Origin: Alphaproteobacteria bacterium
GTDB taxonomy: Bacteria; Pseudomonadota; Alphaproteobacteria; JANQMY01
DNA length: 64,000 nt
Direction: 5' to 3'
NCBI GenBank assembly: GCA_028289425.1
Contig: JANQPL010000018.1
Coordinates: 343,708 to 407,707, forward strand
Position numbers and translations under genes: made by a program. Shown piece by piece: positions 26,357-35,437 of this stretch; the stretch's first letter is position 1, and every line of letters begins with the position of its first letter. The notes below the pieces were generated by a model. That model made no database searches. It was not told where the DNA came from and worked only from the letters and a program-made list of their open reading frames with translations.

Positions 26357-27196
26357 TCACCGCAATAGGCTTGCCCCGTCCTCAGATTTCCTTTCGGAGC
26401 GCTTCTGGCTTTTATTAGACCTAGAGCTGTTCGCGCAGGCCGCAGGGCTCATGAAATCTCGGTAGTACTCGTCAAGTTCTTCCGGTTCCAAAATGCCTGC
26501 GATCGCATTTTGTACTATGAACGCCGCTTCGTGTTTGCAGGCTAAGAACATCAGATCGAGGCGAGCCTCCCAGTTGATCTGAAAGAAAAACTCGATTTCC
26601 TCGCTCAGGCTCTGCTTTAGATCAAAGTCCAAGTCTCGATAAATGCGGATCCCCAAATCCGTTCGGAAATAGGCCAGTTTTTCGATGAGTGGTCCTGTCC
26701 TGTAGGACCATCTGAGCGCCTCCAGTGCGTCCTGGGTGACTTTACCGTCCCGATAGATCAAAGCCGATGACAGCCGAACCCAAACGAAGCTGTTGGCAGG
26801 GTTCCGCCGTAAGCTCGCCTCGAGATTGCTGATCGCTTCGGAAAGGAGCGCCTGGCCTTCGCGGGTACTCACTCCGATAGCATCCAATTGGCGCAATTGG
26901 GCAAACGCGGCGTCGGCAAAAAGATCTGCATTTCCGTCGTGGATTTGAGCGGCCGCTTCCAATCCTTGAACCGCTGCCTGAAGTCTTTTTTGGTTGCTGG
27001 GGGACTCCAATTGTTCCACCGGCGTTTTTCGGATTCTCTCCAAGACGCTGTCCGCCGGAATTACCCGAACCTCGGTTATTAGTCTTGGTACGGCAAGCGT
27101 CACCAAGGCCACGCCGACCAAAAGTGGCATGATATAAGAGAAATGCCGGTCTATGGATTTGGAAAGACGCGGCGGCAACCCGAATCTTTTTAACAT
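26357..27196 (-). CDS. Single-pass membrane protein with TPR-like region, unknown function
   Basis: 279 residues: a short cytoplasmic head, one membrane helix (about residues 22-42), then an alpha-helical periplasmic region with TPR-like spacing (about 70-170, e.g. ISNLEASLRRNPANSFVWVRL) and a basic Ser/Lys tail. I do not recognise a family. It begins 79 bases after the Wzc-type kinase stop on the same strand, so it is probably cotranscribed and could be an accessory of chain export. It converges with the Wzy-like gene. Confidence 0.7.
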   Translation of the reverse strand: MLKRFGLPPRLSKSIDRHFSYIMPLLVGVALVTLAVPRLITEVRVIPADSVLERIRKTPVEQLESPSNQKRLQAAVQGLEAAAQIHDGNADLFADAAFAQLRQLDAIGVSTREGQALLSEAISNLEASLRRNPANSFVWVRLSSALIYRDGKVTQDALEALRWSYRTGPLIEKLAYFRTDLGIRIYRDLDFDLKQSLSEEIEFFFQINWEARLDLMFLACKHEAAFIVQNAIAGILEPEELDEYYRDFMSPAACANSSRSNKSQKRSERKSEDGASLLR

Positions 27197-27274
27197 TCAA
27201 AAAGGCCTCAAAGGCGACTCGTTCCCTACCCGTGAGTCTAGAGAACTTGGTCAGGCTCGCCAACCGCCGAGAGG

Positions 27275-29551
27275 TTAATCCAAATAGTAGTTGCTGTAGC
27301 GGCCGTAATAGTGGCCGGCATCCGTTTGGCCGTAGCGGGAATAGCGCTCGAAATCCACCTGCGATAGGCACGTTCCCAGTACGGAAATTCCGGCTTCGTC
27401 CAATGCTTCCATTGCCTTAATTGACGCAACGCGCGGGGTCCGTTCCCAACGGATCACGAAAACCACCGTATCCACATGACGAGACAGCAGTTTGGTATCG
27501 CCAACCGGTAGGACCGGCGGCGCGTCGACAATCACCATCTCGTAGCTCTCGCGCAATTCCGCAAGCAAATCGCGCATGGCGTTCGAGTTGAGCAGGTCAG
27601 GCGTGTCCGCACCGCCCTCTTTCGTGGTCAAGATATGGAGACCCGTGCGGTCGTCCCTCAGAATCGCTTGCTCGATCGAGCAGGTCCCGTTCAGAACTTC
27701 CAGAAGGCCGCGTTCATGGGCCGGCTCGTCCACGAATTCACGGACGCGAGGCCGCCTTAAGTCGGCATCCAGCAGAACCGTCTTGGTGCCAGACCGAGCA
27801 AAAAGGCGGGCCAGTGAAATCGACAAGGTTGACTTACCTTCACTGGGCAGCGCCGATGTGGTCAGCATACATCGGATCGGTTTTTCCGAGTTCGACAGCA
27901 ACACACTGTTCTGAATACTTCGTATGGCCTCGCTATAGGCCGACAGCGGCTTGTCCAGAATATATTCGTGGGGCTCGAGTTCCTTGTTGCCGCGCTTCAC
28001 GGACGGGATCACGCTCAGATTTCTCACCCCTGTCGTGGATTCCAATTGTTCGACGGAACGGAAACCGTTGTCCAGGCGCTCGGCGATAAGAGCCAACATG
28101 ATTCCCAACAGGGCCGAGGCCATGAACCCTCCTGCCACAAACAATCTCTTGTTCGGGAAGCTGGGCCCCTGGGGCACCGTTGCAACGGAAATAATCCGCG
28201 CATCGGATTCCTGGATCGAATCCTGGTCGGTGGTTGCCTTGAACCGGCTAAGAAAGACTTCGTAGATTTGGCGATTGCCGTCCGCCTCAAGCTCCAGTTC
28301 GCGAAGCTGAATTTCTAGACGGTTCTGTTCCGCATTCCTAACTTGCTGCTTTGCAACGCTGCCCTCGAGGGATTTTTCCCGCGCCCGCGCCACAGCAACG
28401 TCGTTCCGCAGCTCTTGAATATAGCGCTCCACTTCCTGGTTAATCTTGGAGCGGATCTGGCGGAGTTCATTTCGGATCTGAACCATCTGCGGGTGGCGGG
28501 CCTGATAGCGGGTCGCCAAGTTACTTTCGCGTTGGTAGAGATCTGCCTCCTGCTCGCGCAACTGATTGATCAAAGCGGAGTTGATCACTTTGGACGCGCG
28601 CGTCACACCACCACCCGATTGATAGATTTCTTCAATCTGCTGAAGGCGAACTTCCGCTTCGGCGCGTGCTGTTCGCGCTTCCACAAGGGCGCGGTTGAAT
28701 TCTTGGAGTTGCTCCGTGTTTAGCGTGTTGCCATCCTGGGTGCCGATCAGGCTGTGCTGTGCCTTGAAAGCTTCAACGGCCTCTTCCGACGCGCGAAGCT
28801 CTTCCCGCAACAGACGAAGCCGGTCATTCAACCAATTGGTCGCTCTGCGCGTTGCTTCGAATTTGGTTTCAAGCTGATCGACGATGTATGACTCGGCAAT
28901 GACATTCGCGATGCGCGCGGCCTTGGTTGGGCTGACCGATTCAAATGTTATGTCGATCGCAAACGACGTGCCGATTCGGGTTACATCCAATCCGCTTACG
29001 ACACCGCCAATGACGCTGTCTTCGACAATCGCTTCGCTTTGCTCTTGGGTCAGAAATGTTTCCGGTTCATCCCCGTCAACCGCATTACGCCATGCCTCCG
29101 GCAACCAGTTGAGCGGATTGGCAAACGACAAGACGGCGGAAACGACCGAAGTCCGCTCTTCGGCCACATCAGGATTGAACTCGGGGTCCTCATGCAACTG
29201 AAGATCCTGGACGACACGCTTGAGCAGCGAGCGGGACTTTAAAACCTGCACTTGGCTCTCGACAGTCGACGTATCGGGCGACAGACCGGAGAAGACCGAT
29301 TGCAGGTCCAATATCTGATTTTCGCGCGGATCGATGAGGATCTGTGTCGTGGCGCTATAACGCGGGGTTAATTGCCAGGTGAGGAGAGCAACCAGGGTGG
29401 TCACCACGACCATGGTCCCGATCACGATTGCCTTACGTTCCCTGATGATCCTGATTAGCCGCATCAGGTCGGCGGTGAGATCGACCCCTTCCGTCGGCAG
29501 CGCAAAAGAGCGCGCCGTCGGTGTCTGCCCTGGAATATCACCCATCTTCAT
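27275..29551 (-). CDS. Wzc/ExoP-type polysaccharide copolymerase and tyrosine autokinase
   Basis: 758 residues. A Wzz domain with membrane helices near residues 42-60 and 475-495 flanks a long periplasmic coiled-coil region (GNVR domain). The cytoplasmic BY-kinase follows: Walker A LPSEGKST near residue 570, Walker A' VLLDADLRRP, Walker B VIVDAPP. The last 23 residues hold seven tyrosines, the autophosphorylation cluster. It controls chain length and couples to the Wza channel. I prefer ATG 29551, with GGGAA about 9 bases upstream, over a TTG at 29566. The Wza partner is at 34230. Confidence 0.95.
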   Translation of the reverse strand: MKMGDIPGQTPTARSFALPTEGVDLTADLMRLIRIIRERKAIVIGTMVVVTTLVALLTWQLTPRYSATTQILIDPRENQILDLQSVFSGLSPDTSTVESQVQVLKSRSLLKRVVQDLQLHEDPEFNPDVAEERTSVVSAVLSFANPLNWLPEAWRNAVDGDEPETFLTQEQSEAIVEDSVIGGVVSGLDVTRIGTSFAIDITFESVSPTKAARIANVIAESYIVDQLETKFEATRRATNWLNDRLRLLREELRASEEAVEAFKAQHSLIGTQDGNTLNTEQLQEFNRALVEARTARAEAEVRLQQIEEIYQSGGGVTRASKVINSALINQLREQEADLYQRESNLATRYQARHPQMVQIRNELRQIRSKINQEVERYIQELRNDVAVARAREKSLEGSVAKQQVRNAEQNRLEIQLRELELEADGNRQIYEVFLSRFKATTDQDSIQESDARIISVATVPQGPSFPNKRLFVAGGFMASALLGIMLALIAERLDNGFRSVEQLESTTGVRNLSVIPSVKRGNKELEPHEYILDKPLSAYSEAIRSIQNSVLLSNSEKPIRCMLTTSALPSEGKSTLSISLARLFARSGTKTVLLDADLRRPRVREFVDEPAHERGLLEVLNGTCSIEQAILRDDRTGLHILTTKEGGADTPDLLNSNAMRDLLAELRESYEMVIVDAPPVLPVGDTKLLSRHVDTVVFVIRWERTPRVASIKAMEALDEAGISVLGTCLSQVDFERYSRYGQTDAGHYYGRYSNYYLD

Positions 29552-29795
29552 GCTGCTTGTTCCCAAACTCTAAAATCTTCTCTGCGCCCCTGCACTAGAC
29601 CAGGCAGTCGTATAACGACCTCGACTTATGAGTAATAACGCGACGTTATACCAGAACTATAAAGAATTTGCTTTGCCCCGGAGCAAAAAACCTTAAGAAA
29701 TACCTAATTTTGCATCAATTGCCGCACCAATTCCCTGGGCCGGCGGACAATATAGACCAAAACGGCCAGTCCACCCGAATCGCGCATTAACCAAG

Positions 29796-29833
29796 AAAAA
29801 GGCCAGCTGACTGCGTTGAAGCAGCAGCTGGCC
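29796..29833 (-). terminator. Rho-independent terminator after the outer-membrane barrel gene
   Basis: GGCCAGCTG (29801-29809) pairs with CAGCTGGCC (29825-29833), with further inner pairing. On the minus strand the stem is followed by TTTTTC, just downstream of the barrel gene stop at 29859. Confidence 0.85.
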
Positions 29834-29858
29834 CGTCTTGTGATTAGCCGGATCTGAC

Positions 29859-31130
29859 TTACAGCTGCACGCGAAGCGTCAGGCCGACGATATTGCTTTC
29901 GAAGTCCTCCGTAGGCGTCGTCGAATCCCGCTGCTCGTAGCGATACTCAGCCGCGATCGATAGGTTTCTGTTCAGCAGATAGATGGCCCGCACGTCGGCT
30001 TCGTAGGTATCGTCTTCACGGACGATGCCTTCATATTCCCTTAGGTCATATCTAAAGCCGGCGCTCAAGATCACATTCCGCATGAGCTCGTGATCAACCC
30101 CAACATCGATAACAGTATTGATGAATGCCGAGGCAACCGCGGGCGCTCCACCACCGTCAAATCCGGCAATGGTGGTTTCCTGAACGCGCCGTGATGCGCC
30201 AAGCAAGATTGTGGTCAGCCGCGTGACATACCACTCAACATCCGCATTCGCGGATATACCGTCAACGGTCACCAGGGCCGGATCGTCGAAATCTTCATTC
30301 GTGTAACCGACCGAAACTTCACCGGCGATGACATTTGTCAGTTCAAACCGAGTACCGCCTTCGACCGTGTAGAAATCCGAGTCGCGGTTCACACCGTTGT
30401 CGTCAAGCGCCGAATCGTAATCGGTCTGACCGTAAATACCCAACGCAAACACTTCGTAGCCAGGTGAAACCTCATAACCGATACGGCCAAAGCCGCTGAA
30501 GACGTCCCGGTCCCGGTCATCGTTGTTCTGAACGCCGCCGCCAATCAGAGAAACGTCATCGAAATCGAAGTTCTCGTACGTACCACCGATCGAGATACTG
30601 CCCCGTCCCGGGCGGTAAGAAAGCTCACCCGTGCCCTGAAACCGGTTGAATTCGACCGGGTCGGCTGCTGCGCCAACCGCGTCCGGAGAGCCCCGATCCT
30701 CACGGCGCTCTTCAAACTGAACGTCGCCGCGGAAGGAGGTTCCTTCTGTAATATCGAGCCGTCCCGTGCTGCGCACACCGTATTCTACGCGGTCTTCGCT
30801 CGACTGATCAAAGTAAGTGTCGTTGTTTAGATCAGCCTGAAAGTTGAGCGCGTGGCGCGGAAAATTCGACTCGACCCGGAGCTGCGGACTCACACGGAAA
30901 AAGAAATCATCCGTATCCGTCGCATCAGCAAACAGATTGTCATCGTAGATGACGGAAAGGTCGACCGATGGGTACACCAGGAAGGAACCCAAACGCACAC
31001 CAACAGCCTGAAAGGCCGGACGGTCACGATCCTGCACGCCCTGGCGCAGTCGTTCTTCCGTTTGTGCAAAGGCCGACGAACTCGTAAATGCTATCGCCAA
31101 AGCGATCGCAAACTTTGTGACTATTTTCAC
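29859..31130 (-). CDS. Outer-membrane beta-barrel protein of the exopolysaccharide locus
   Basis: 423 residues. A signal peptide (KFAIALAIAFTSSSAFA-Q) is followed by alternating amphipathic strands rich in Tyr, Asp and Arg, ending in VGLTLRVQL with the hydrophobic C-terminal residue used by BAM. Such BBP2-like barrels are common in EPS loci, where they may help polymer pass the outer membrane or bind it. I place the start at GTG 31130, since AGGGG lies about 9 bases before it and the signal peptide begins there; the frame is open to 31283. It has its own terminator. Confidence 0.82.
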   Translation of the reverse strand: MKIVTKFAIALAIAFTSSSAFAQTEERLRQGVQDRDRPAFQAVGVRLGSFLVYPSVDLSVIYDDNLFADATDTDDFFFRVSPQLRVESNFPRHALNFQADLNNDTYFDQSSEDRVEYGVRSTGRLDITEGTSFRGDVQFEERREDRGSPDAVGAAADPVEFNRFQGTGELSYRPGRGSISIGGTYENFDFDDVSLIGGGVQNNDDRDRDVFSGFGRIGYEVSPGYEVFALGIYGQTDYDSALDDNGVNRDSDFYTVEGGTRFELTNVIAGEVSVGYTNEDFDDPALVTVDGISANADVEWYVTRLTTILLGASRRVQETTIAGFDGGGAPAVASAFINTVIDVGVDHELMRNVILSAGFRYDLREYEGIVREDDTYEADVRAIYLLNRNLSIAAEYRYEQRDSTTPTEDFESNIVGLTLRVQL

Positions 31131-31413
31131 CGCAAATCCCCTCAATTTCAGGCCGAACGGGAAACATTGATGCCCCTTCCAGTGATGTCGGAAGGGTACA
31201 ATTTGGATGTGACCATACGTTTTGTAAGTTAACGATTCGTTGAGTTCATTACCACCATTGTGCTGGTTCGTGCCACACGACAAGTGGTCGCCTAAGTCTT
31301 AGTTAAAGGACTAGGCAATTGAAGCAGAAACACCGCCTTATTTTTCGTACTGTCCGGCGCATCATACTCAGATTCCCAGGATTTACTACTGCGCAAACGG
31401 CCACACCGGGCTT

Positions 31414-33066
31414 TTACTTGCGCTTTTCAGTATTCGCCTGGGCAGACAGGTGCTTCGCCAGTCTAATGCCCAGGGCCGCGATAGTAAGTGTCGGGTTGCA
31501 CTGCCCCGACCCCCGAAAGACGGCCGACGACAGCAAATACAAATTCTTGCAGTCAAAGGTTCTGAGGTTCTTATCAACGACCGCACTGAATCGATCTTCG
31601 CCGATGCGTGCCGTTCCAATTTGATGGGTCCCGTGCGGCGCGCCTGCCAACACGGCTTCTGCCGCATTTGATCTAGGGACACGATAGTCCAGTCGACCGA
31701 TTTTGTGGGTCTCAAGCCACTGCCCCAACAAATCATGAGCCCGCACAATCGCTTGGGCATCGTCTTCGGAATATTGGAAATCAATAACCAATTTGGGCAA
31801 GCCGAACCTGTCGGTTTCATTTGACAGGTAAACCTTGCTCTTTTCGGTCGGGCTTTGTTCGGAATGATATGACAAGCCATAGCGGTGGCCCGGATTGGGA
31901 ACGAAAAAACCCGGAATGGCAGGGCTTGATGCGAATCGTTTGTACAAAAACCCGAGGCCGTAGAGAGCGGTCTTTGGAAGCTCGCGGATGAGATTGGCCA
32001 GATGGGGCCATTTGCTTACGCCATTGGGGACATGTTTTCGGCGTATGGCTTCGGCGACAAAAGCCGACCCGAACCGCTTTGTGGCCATTGCCAAAAACAA
32101 CAAGGACAGAATGCCGCTTCTGTGGTCGGCATTCGAAATGGGAGGTACCACCGGCCAAAACGCTATGTTCGGCAGCTCGTGATCCAGTTGCACTTGGTCA
32201 GAAGGAACAATGCGACGGCGGACATAATGGGAATCTGCGTCTAGATAATAGTCGAAGGCCGCTTCCATGTTTGTGTCTGAAAACGTGATGTCGGCGATTT
32301 CTCCGGTCAAATGGCCCATATAGTACTTGCCAAGGGGACCGTCTTGACCGCCGAAGAGGTGCGGGCTCGCCCGCTGCGTCGCAAGCAGCAACCTGGTTGT
32401 CTCGAGCCCCCCACAAGCCAAAACAATGTCCTTGACCGGTAATTTGTGGCGGCTGCCGTCCGGCCGCGCGACCAACAGATAGGACACCTGACCTTCGGCA
32501 TCGATCATAAGTTCGATGACAGTGCTGTTGAGCCGAATATCGATCAGGTCGCTCTTGCGAAGAACGCTGCGGTGATAGACCTTTAGGGCTGGATATTTAG
32601 AGTATCGCTTGAGCCTGGTATAGGTGAAGTCTTGCTCCGGGATTTCGACACCGGGAACGGGATCGTCGTATTTCATTTGCCCGCCCGTCAGATAATCACT
32701 CGCTTTTTGGTAGTGTTCGGCGATTTCGTGAAAATCGATCGGCCACGCGACCTCGCCCAAATACGATCGACGGCGAAAGTCGATCGGGTCGAAGGGAACC
32801 AATCTGCCGGCCCACAGGTTCGAGGTGCCGCCCAATTGTCGCGACACCACGATCGTCATATCTTCATGAAGGTCGGGGGTGATGATTTCCGCGTTAGAGA
32901 GGGACTGTTGGGCAGCGCTTTCGGACATGCCGCCCGATTCGAGCAAAAGTACGCTCTTGCCGAGCGACGCGACTTCCAAGGCAAAAGAAATCCCCGCAGG
33001 ACCACCACCGACAACGCAGTAGTCATGCTGAACTTCTTCCAGACCGTCGAGCGTATCTGATATCAA
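31414..33066 (-). CDS. GMC-family FAD-dependent oxidoreductase
   Basis: 550 residues. The FAD-binding GGGPAGISFALEVASLGK stretch (from residue 20), LLESGG, and the LGGTSNLWAGRL motif precede a C-terminal GMC_oxred_C-like domain with GTHQIGTARIG and SSAVFRGSGQCNPTLTIAALG. Enzymes of this group oxidise sugar or alcohol hydroxyls. There is no export signal, so it should act in the cytoplasm, perhaps on a sugar nucleotide or lipid-linked sugar. The TTG start is supported by GGAGG 7 bases upstream. It stands alone on the minus strand within the EPS locus. Confidence 0.85.
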   Translation of the reverse strand: MISDTLDGLEEVQHDYCVVGGGPAGISFALEVASLGKSVLLLESGGMSESAAQQSLSNAEIITPDLHEDMTIVVSRQLGGTSNLWAGRLVPFDPIDFRRRSYLGEVAWPIDFHEIAEHYQKASDYLTGGQMKYDDPVPGVEIPEQDFTYTRLKRYSKYPALKVYHRSVLRKSDLIDIRLNSTVIELMIDAEGQVSYLLVARPDGSRHKLPVKDIVLACGGLETTRLLLATQRASPHLFGGQDGPLGKYYMGHLTGEIADITFSDTNMEAAFDYYLDADSHYVRRRIVPSDQVQLDHELPNIAFWPVVPPISNADHRSGILSLLFLAMATKRFGSAFVAEAIRRKHVPNGVSKWPHLANLIRELPKTALYGLGFLYKRFASSPAIPGFFVPNPGHRYGLSYHSEQSPTEKSKVYLSNETDRFGLPKLVIDFQYSEDDAQAIVRAHDLLGQWLETHKIGRLDYRVPRSNAAEAVLAGAPHGTHQIGTARIGEDRFSAVVDKNLRTFDCKNLYLLSSAVFRGSGQCNPTLTIAALGIRLAKHLSAQANTEKRK

Positions 33067-33436
33067 CGCTTGCCTCCCCCTCAGGCAGTCTCAGAAACCC
33101 GTCTCCGGCATTCGTGACGCGTCACACAAACCACTATGAGATTGAACGTCCGGCCCTGCTGTTAACAATCAGCTCACTGATAAAGCACTCGATTTCAGGA
33201 AGGTATGTTCACCGAGCGTTGACTTCTCGACCAATGATGTTCGCCCTATCTCACCCATAAACTCGCCTGGCAAGGAGTCTGACCTCCTTTCGGACGCACA
33301 CCCTGCCAGCCTCAACACCACACAATTCACATGCTCAAAATAACAACGGCGGCACCTTTCGATACCGCCGTCTTAATCAAAGCCTACGTACGCAAAAAAT
33401 CACACGGGTCAGCGCGACAAAGCCGCGCACGCTTGC
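33067..33436. other. Intergenic region without a gene
   Basis: 370 bases between two minus-strand genes. It should hold the promoter of the GMC oxidoreductase (near 33067-33250) and holds the terminator-like hairpin of the secreted protein gene (33346-33371). I see no gene in it. Confidence 0.5.
33346..33371 (-). terminator. Probable terminator of the small secreted protein gene
   Basis: ACGGCGG (33346-33352) and CCGCCGT (33365-33371) form a GC-rich stem with a 12-base loop; the minus-strand sequence then reads TTGTTATTTTG, a modest U-rich tract. Confidence 0.5.
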
Positions 33437-33988
33437 CTAGTTTGGGCTAACGCTGTCCTGGTTTGGATTTTCGCCAGACGACCCAAACGGCGCTGCGCCC
33501 CGCTGAAAACCGTCATCGATATCGCCGGTGGAAGGATCGCAGGCCAAGCCCAGATCCGTCTGCACGCCAGCAATATTTACGCACGCATTGACCAGCGGAA
33601 TTTCGCCATCTTGACCTATTACGGTCCCAATTTGGAGTGCCGTCGAGTTGTTTACTCCAAAAGTCAACGCCCAGCGCGTCAGTCCTTCTCCAACCGCAAA
33701 CAAGCAAGACGGGCTTTCCGTCGCGCCTTGAGCGGTGGCAACGATCGTTGCCGCAATTTCAGAAGCTTCTGAGTTGTTGACCAGGGTCCCTGAGGCAACG
33801 CCTTGGATCTGGCCAGCGGCCGAAATCGGGTCGATTGCACACGTGGAAACCGCTTCGAGCACACCACTGTTAATTGTAGCGATTTGCTGATCTGTAAGCG
33901 CAAGTGCAGGCCCGGTTGCCGCAAAACCACCAAGCACCGCTGCCACCAATACGCGGCGGCCAATTTTTTTACTATCCATGACCATCAT
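33437..33988 (-). CDS. Small secreted protein, unknown
   Basis: 183 residues. A signal peptide (basic KKIGRR, then VLVAAVLGGFAATGPALA) precedes a Ser/Thr/Ala/Gly-rich region with four or so Cys (about residues 50, 94, 136, 150) that could form disulfides, and a disordered Gly/Asn/Ser C-terminus. I recognise no family. Three close ATGs are possible; the one at 33979 has an AAGAG at better spacing. It lies between the GMC gene and the Wza gene in the same orientation, preceded by a palindrome-rich promoter region. Confidence 0.7.
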   Translation of the reverse strand: MMVMDSKKIGRRVLVAAVLGGFAATGPALALTDQQIATINSGVLEAVSTCAIDPISAAGQIQGVASGTLVNNSEASEIAATIVATAQGATESPSCLFAVGEGLTRWALTFGVNNSTALQIGTVIGQDGEIPLVNACVNIAGVQTDLGLACDPSTGDIDDGFQRGAAPFGSSGENPNQDSVSPN

Positions 33989-34037
33989 CTCTTTGAAATG
34001 AGACCTATAACATTACGTCTCAAATTAGGTCATGGGT

Positions 34038-34091
34038 ATAGTTAACGCAAGATTAAAATATAACAATAGTTAACGGATTCTGTTAACTATT
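34038..34091. promoter_or_regulatory. Palindromic operator candidate before the secreted protein gene
   Basis: AATAGTTAAC (34065-34074), seven bases, then GTTAACTATT (34082-34091) is a perfect 10-base inverted repeat. A further copy of ATAGTTAACG lies at 34038-34047, 28 bases before the matching site. The block is 80-100 bases upstream of the 33988 start and just beyond the Wza gene stop. Confidence 0.5.
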
Positions 34092-34229
34092 TACATGAGG
34101 TCTTCAGTCTTTTCCCAAATCTATACTAACGTCAAGTAATATATCTGCGATCATTAGTGTTTATTTGAGCTATAGTACTTGTGTCCTTGCGTTAAAATCT
34201 CAGGCTAGATAGCTAAACACTATAAAAAA

Positions 34230-34916
34230 TCAGAAAAATCTTTCGGGAACCCGAATATAATCTCCCGGCAGGATAAGCAGATCTTGCGTCGGCCGCTCCT
34301 CTTCTTCCCGATTGGTGTCAGCGCGTGTGAGCAGCACCCGCCGCGTGTTGGCTCGATAAGTATAGCCACCAGCCATGGCAATCGCTTTCAGAACGTTCAT
34401 CCCGGCAACATAGGGGTATTCTCCAGGACGTCCCACTTCTCCAGTGATGTAGAATGGCCGATAGTTCAGGATTTCGACACTCACGCGCGGCTCGACCAAG
34501 TAACCGGCCTGCAATTGGGTTTCGATCTGTGTCCGAAGCTCGGACAGTGTCATACCTTTGGTGTTGATCGGCTTGATTAGAGGCAACGAAACAACACCGA
34601 CACTATCGACTTCAAACTCCCCGGAGAGATCTTCTTCGCCGAACACAATCACCCGAAGTCGGTCGCCGGGCCCTAGCCGATAGCTCTTTTCAAACGCTTT
34701 GGCGGCGTTCGACTCGTTCTCGGCAATTGCTTGGTTGATTTCGGAGGCGCTGTTCGTGCCGGTTTGAGCGCTTGCCGGTTGAGGCGCCTGGCTTGCTTGC
34801 TGCCCCCCCCCTGAACTGCCGCTTGGGGTTGAGCAGCCGGCAATCATGGCCGCCACGGTGAGCGCAACGAAAGTGGCTGATACCTTCTGTGTCATTTGCT
34901 GTACCCACACATTCAT
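34230..34916 (-). CDS. Wza/GumB-type polysaccharide export lipoprotein
   Basis: 228 residues. A lipoprotein signal ends in IAGC with Cys28; a Ser/Gly/Gln-rich linker follows, then a Poly_export domain (YRLGPGDRLRVIVFGEEDLSGEFEVD, from about residue 79, quoted to show its start only in part) and one SLBB domain (about 150-225). At 228 residues it is much shorter than E. coli Wza (379) and lacks the C-terminal helical barrel segment, like GumB/ExoF forms. It should form the outer-membrane export pore with the Wzc-type kinase at 27275. GGAG and TAAGG precede the ATG. Confidence 0.93.
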   Translation of the reverse strand: MNVWVQQMTQKVSATFVALTVAAMIAGCSTPSGSSGGGQQASQAPQPASAQTGTNSASEINQAIAENESNAAKAFEKSYRLGPGDRLRVIVFGEEDLSGEFEVDSVGVVSLPLIKPINTKGMTLSELRTQIETQLQAGYLVEPRVSVEILNYRPFYITGEVGRPGEYPYVAGMNVLKAIAMAGGYTYRANTRRVLLTRADTNREEEERPTQDLLILPGDYIRVPERFF

Positions 34917-35437
34917 CTGCCTTACTCCGATAGGTTTCCTATCTCATGTCATAGGGCATTTAGGTTAATCGACTGTCTACCGACGTCTCAATTGTGGTTA
35001 AATGGCTGTTAACCACTGTTTTTTGCTGTCCCTGACATCACATAGCGACAGGCGTTTAGGCGGATAGTTGCCTGTTTCGCGTGCCTCCACACGACATCAT
35101 AGTACACTTCGAAAACCCCTTCGAGGTTTCCGATACGCACATTGCCACGGGCTAACGATCGCTGGCCGATCCAGTCCGAAGCCTCGGTTCTACGCGATTC
35201 TCGGCAATATTGCTCGTTCCTTGATGCGACAAACGCGTCCAAATAGGGGCAGTAACCGGCCGACATTCGGTGGCGCGAGATTTGCCCGGCTCTCCATCTC
35301 TCAACGAGGAAAAGAAAGCTAGAAACCCCTATTTTTCAAAAACATAGCTAATATTGTGGCCAAAGTGAGATAAAGTTTTCTCACAACAGTTTCATTGGGC
35401 GGGACAATATTGCACAGCGATCACAGATTGGCGGCGG
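34917..35437. promoter_or_regulatory. Long leader/promoter region of the Wza gene with two dyads
   Basis: 521 bases without a convincing gene. GTGGTTAA (34994-35001), seven bases, then TTAACCAC (35009-35016) is a perfect palindrome 78 bases before the Wza start. GTGAGA (35365-35370) and TCTCAC (35379-35384) flank an 8-base AT-rich loop just below the Wzy-like gene stop at 35438. A frame of 85 codons at 35009-35266 on the minus strand lacks a ribosome site and is not called. Confidence 0.4.

Noticed and set aside
31414..33066. GMC protein as a DprE1-like enzyme completing a DPA pathway
   Set aside because: DprE1 belongs to the VAO/PCMH flavoprotein fold; the motifs here are those of GMC oxidoreductases.
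35009..35266. 85-codon minus-strand frame between the Wzy-like and wza genes
   Set aside because: No ribosome site, no recognisable family, and its end overlaps a palindrome; more likely leader DNA. Left as a low-probability gene.
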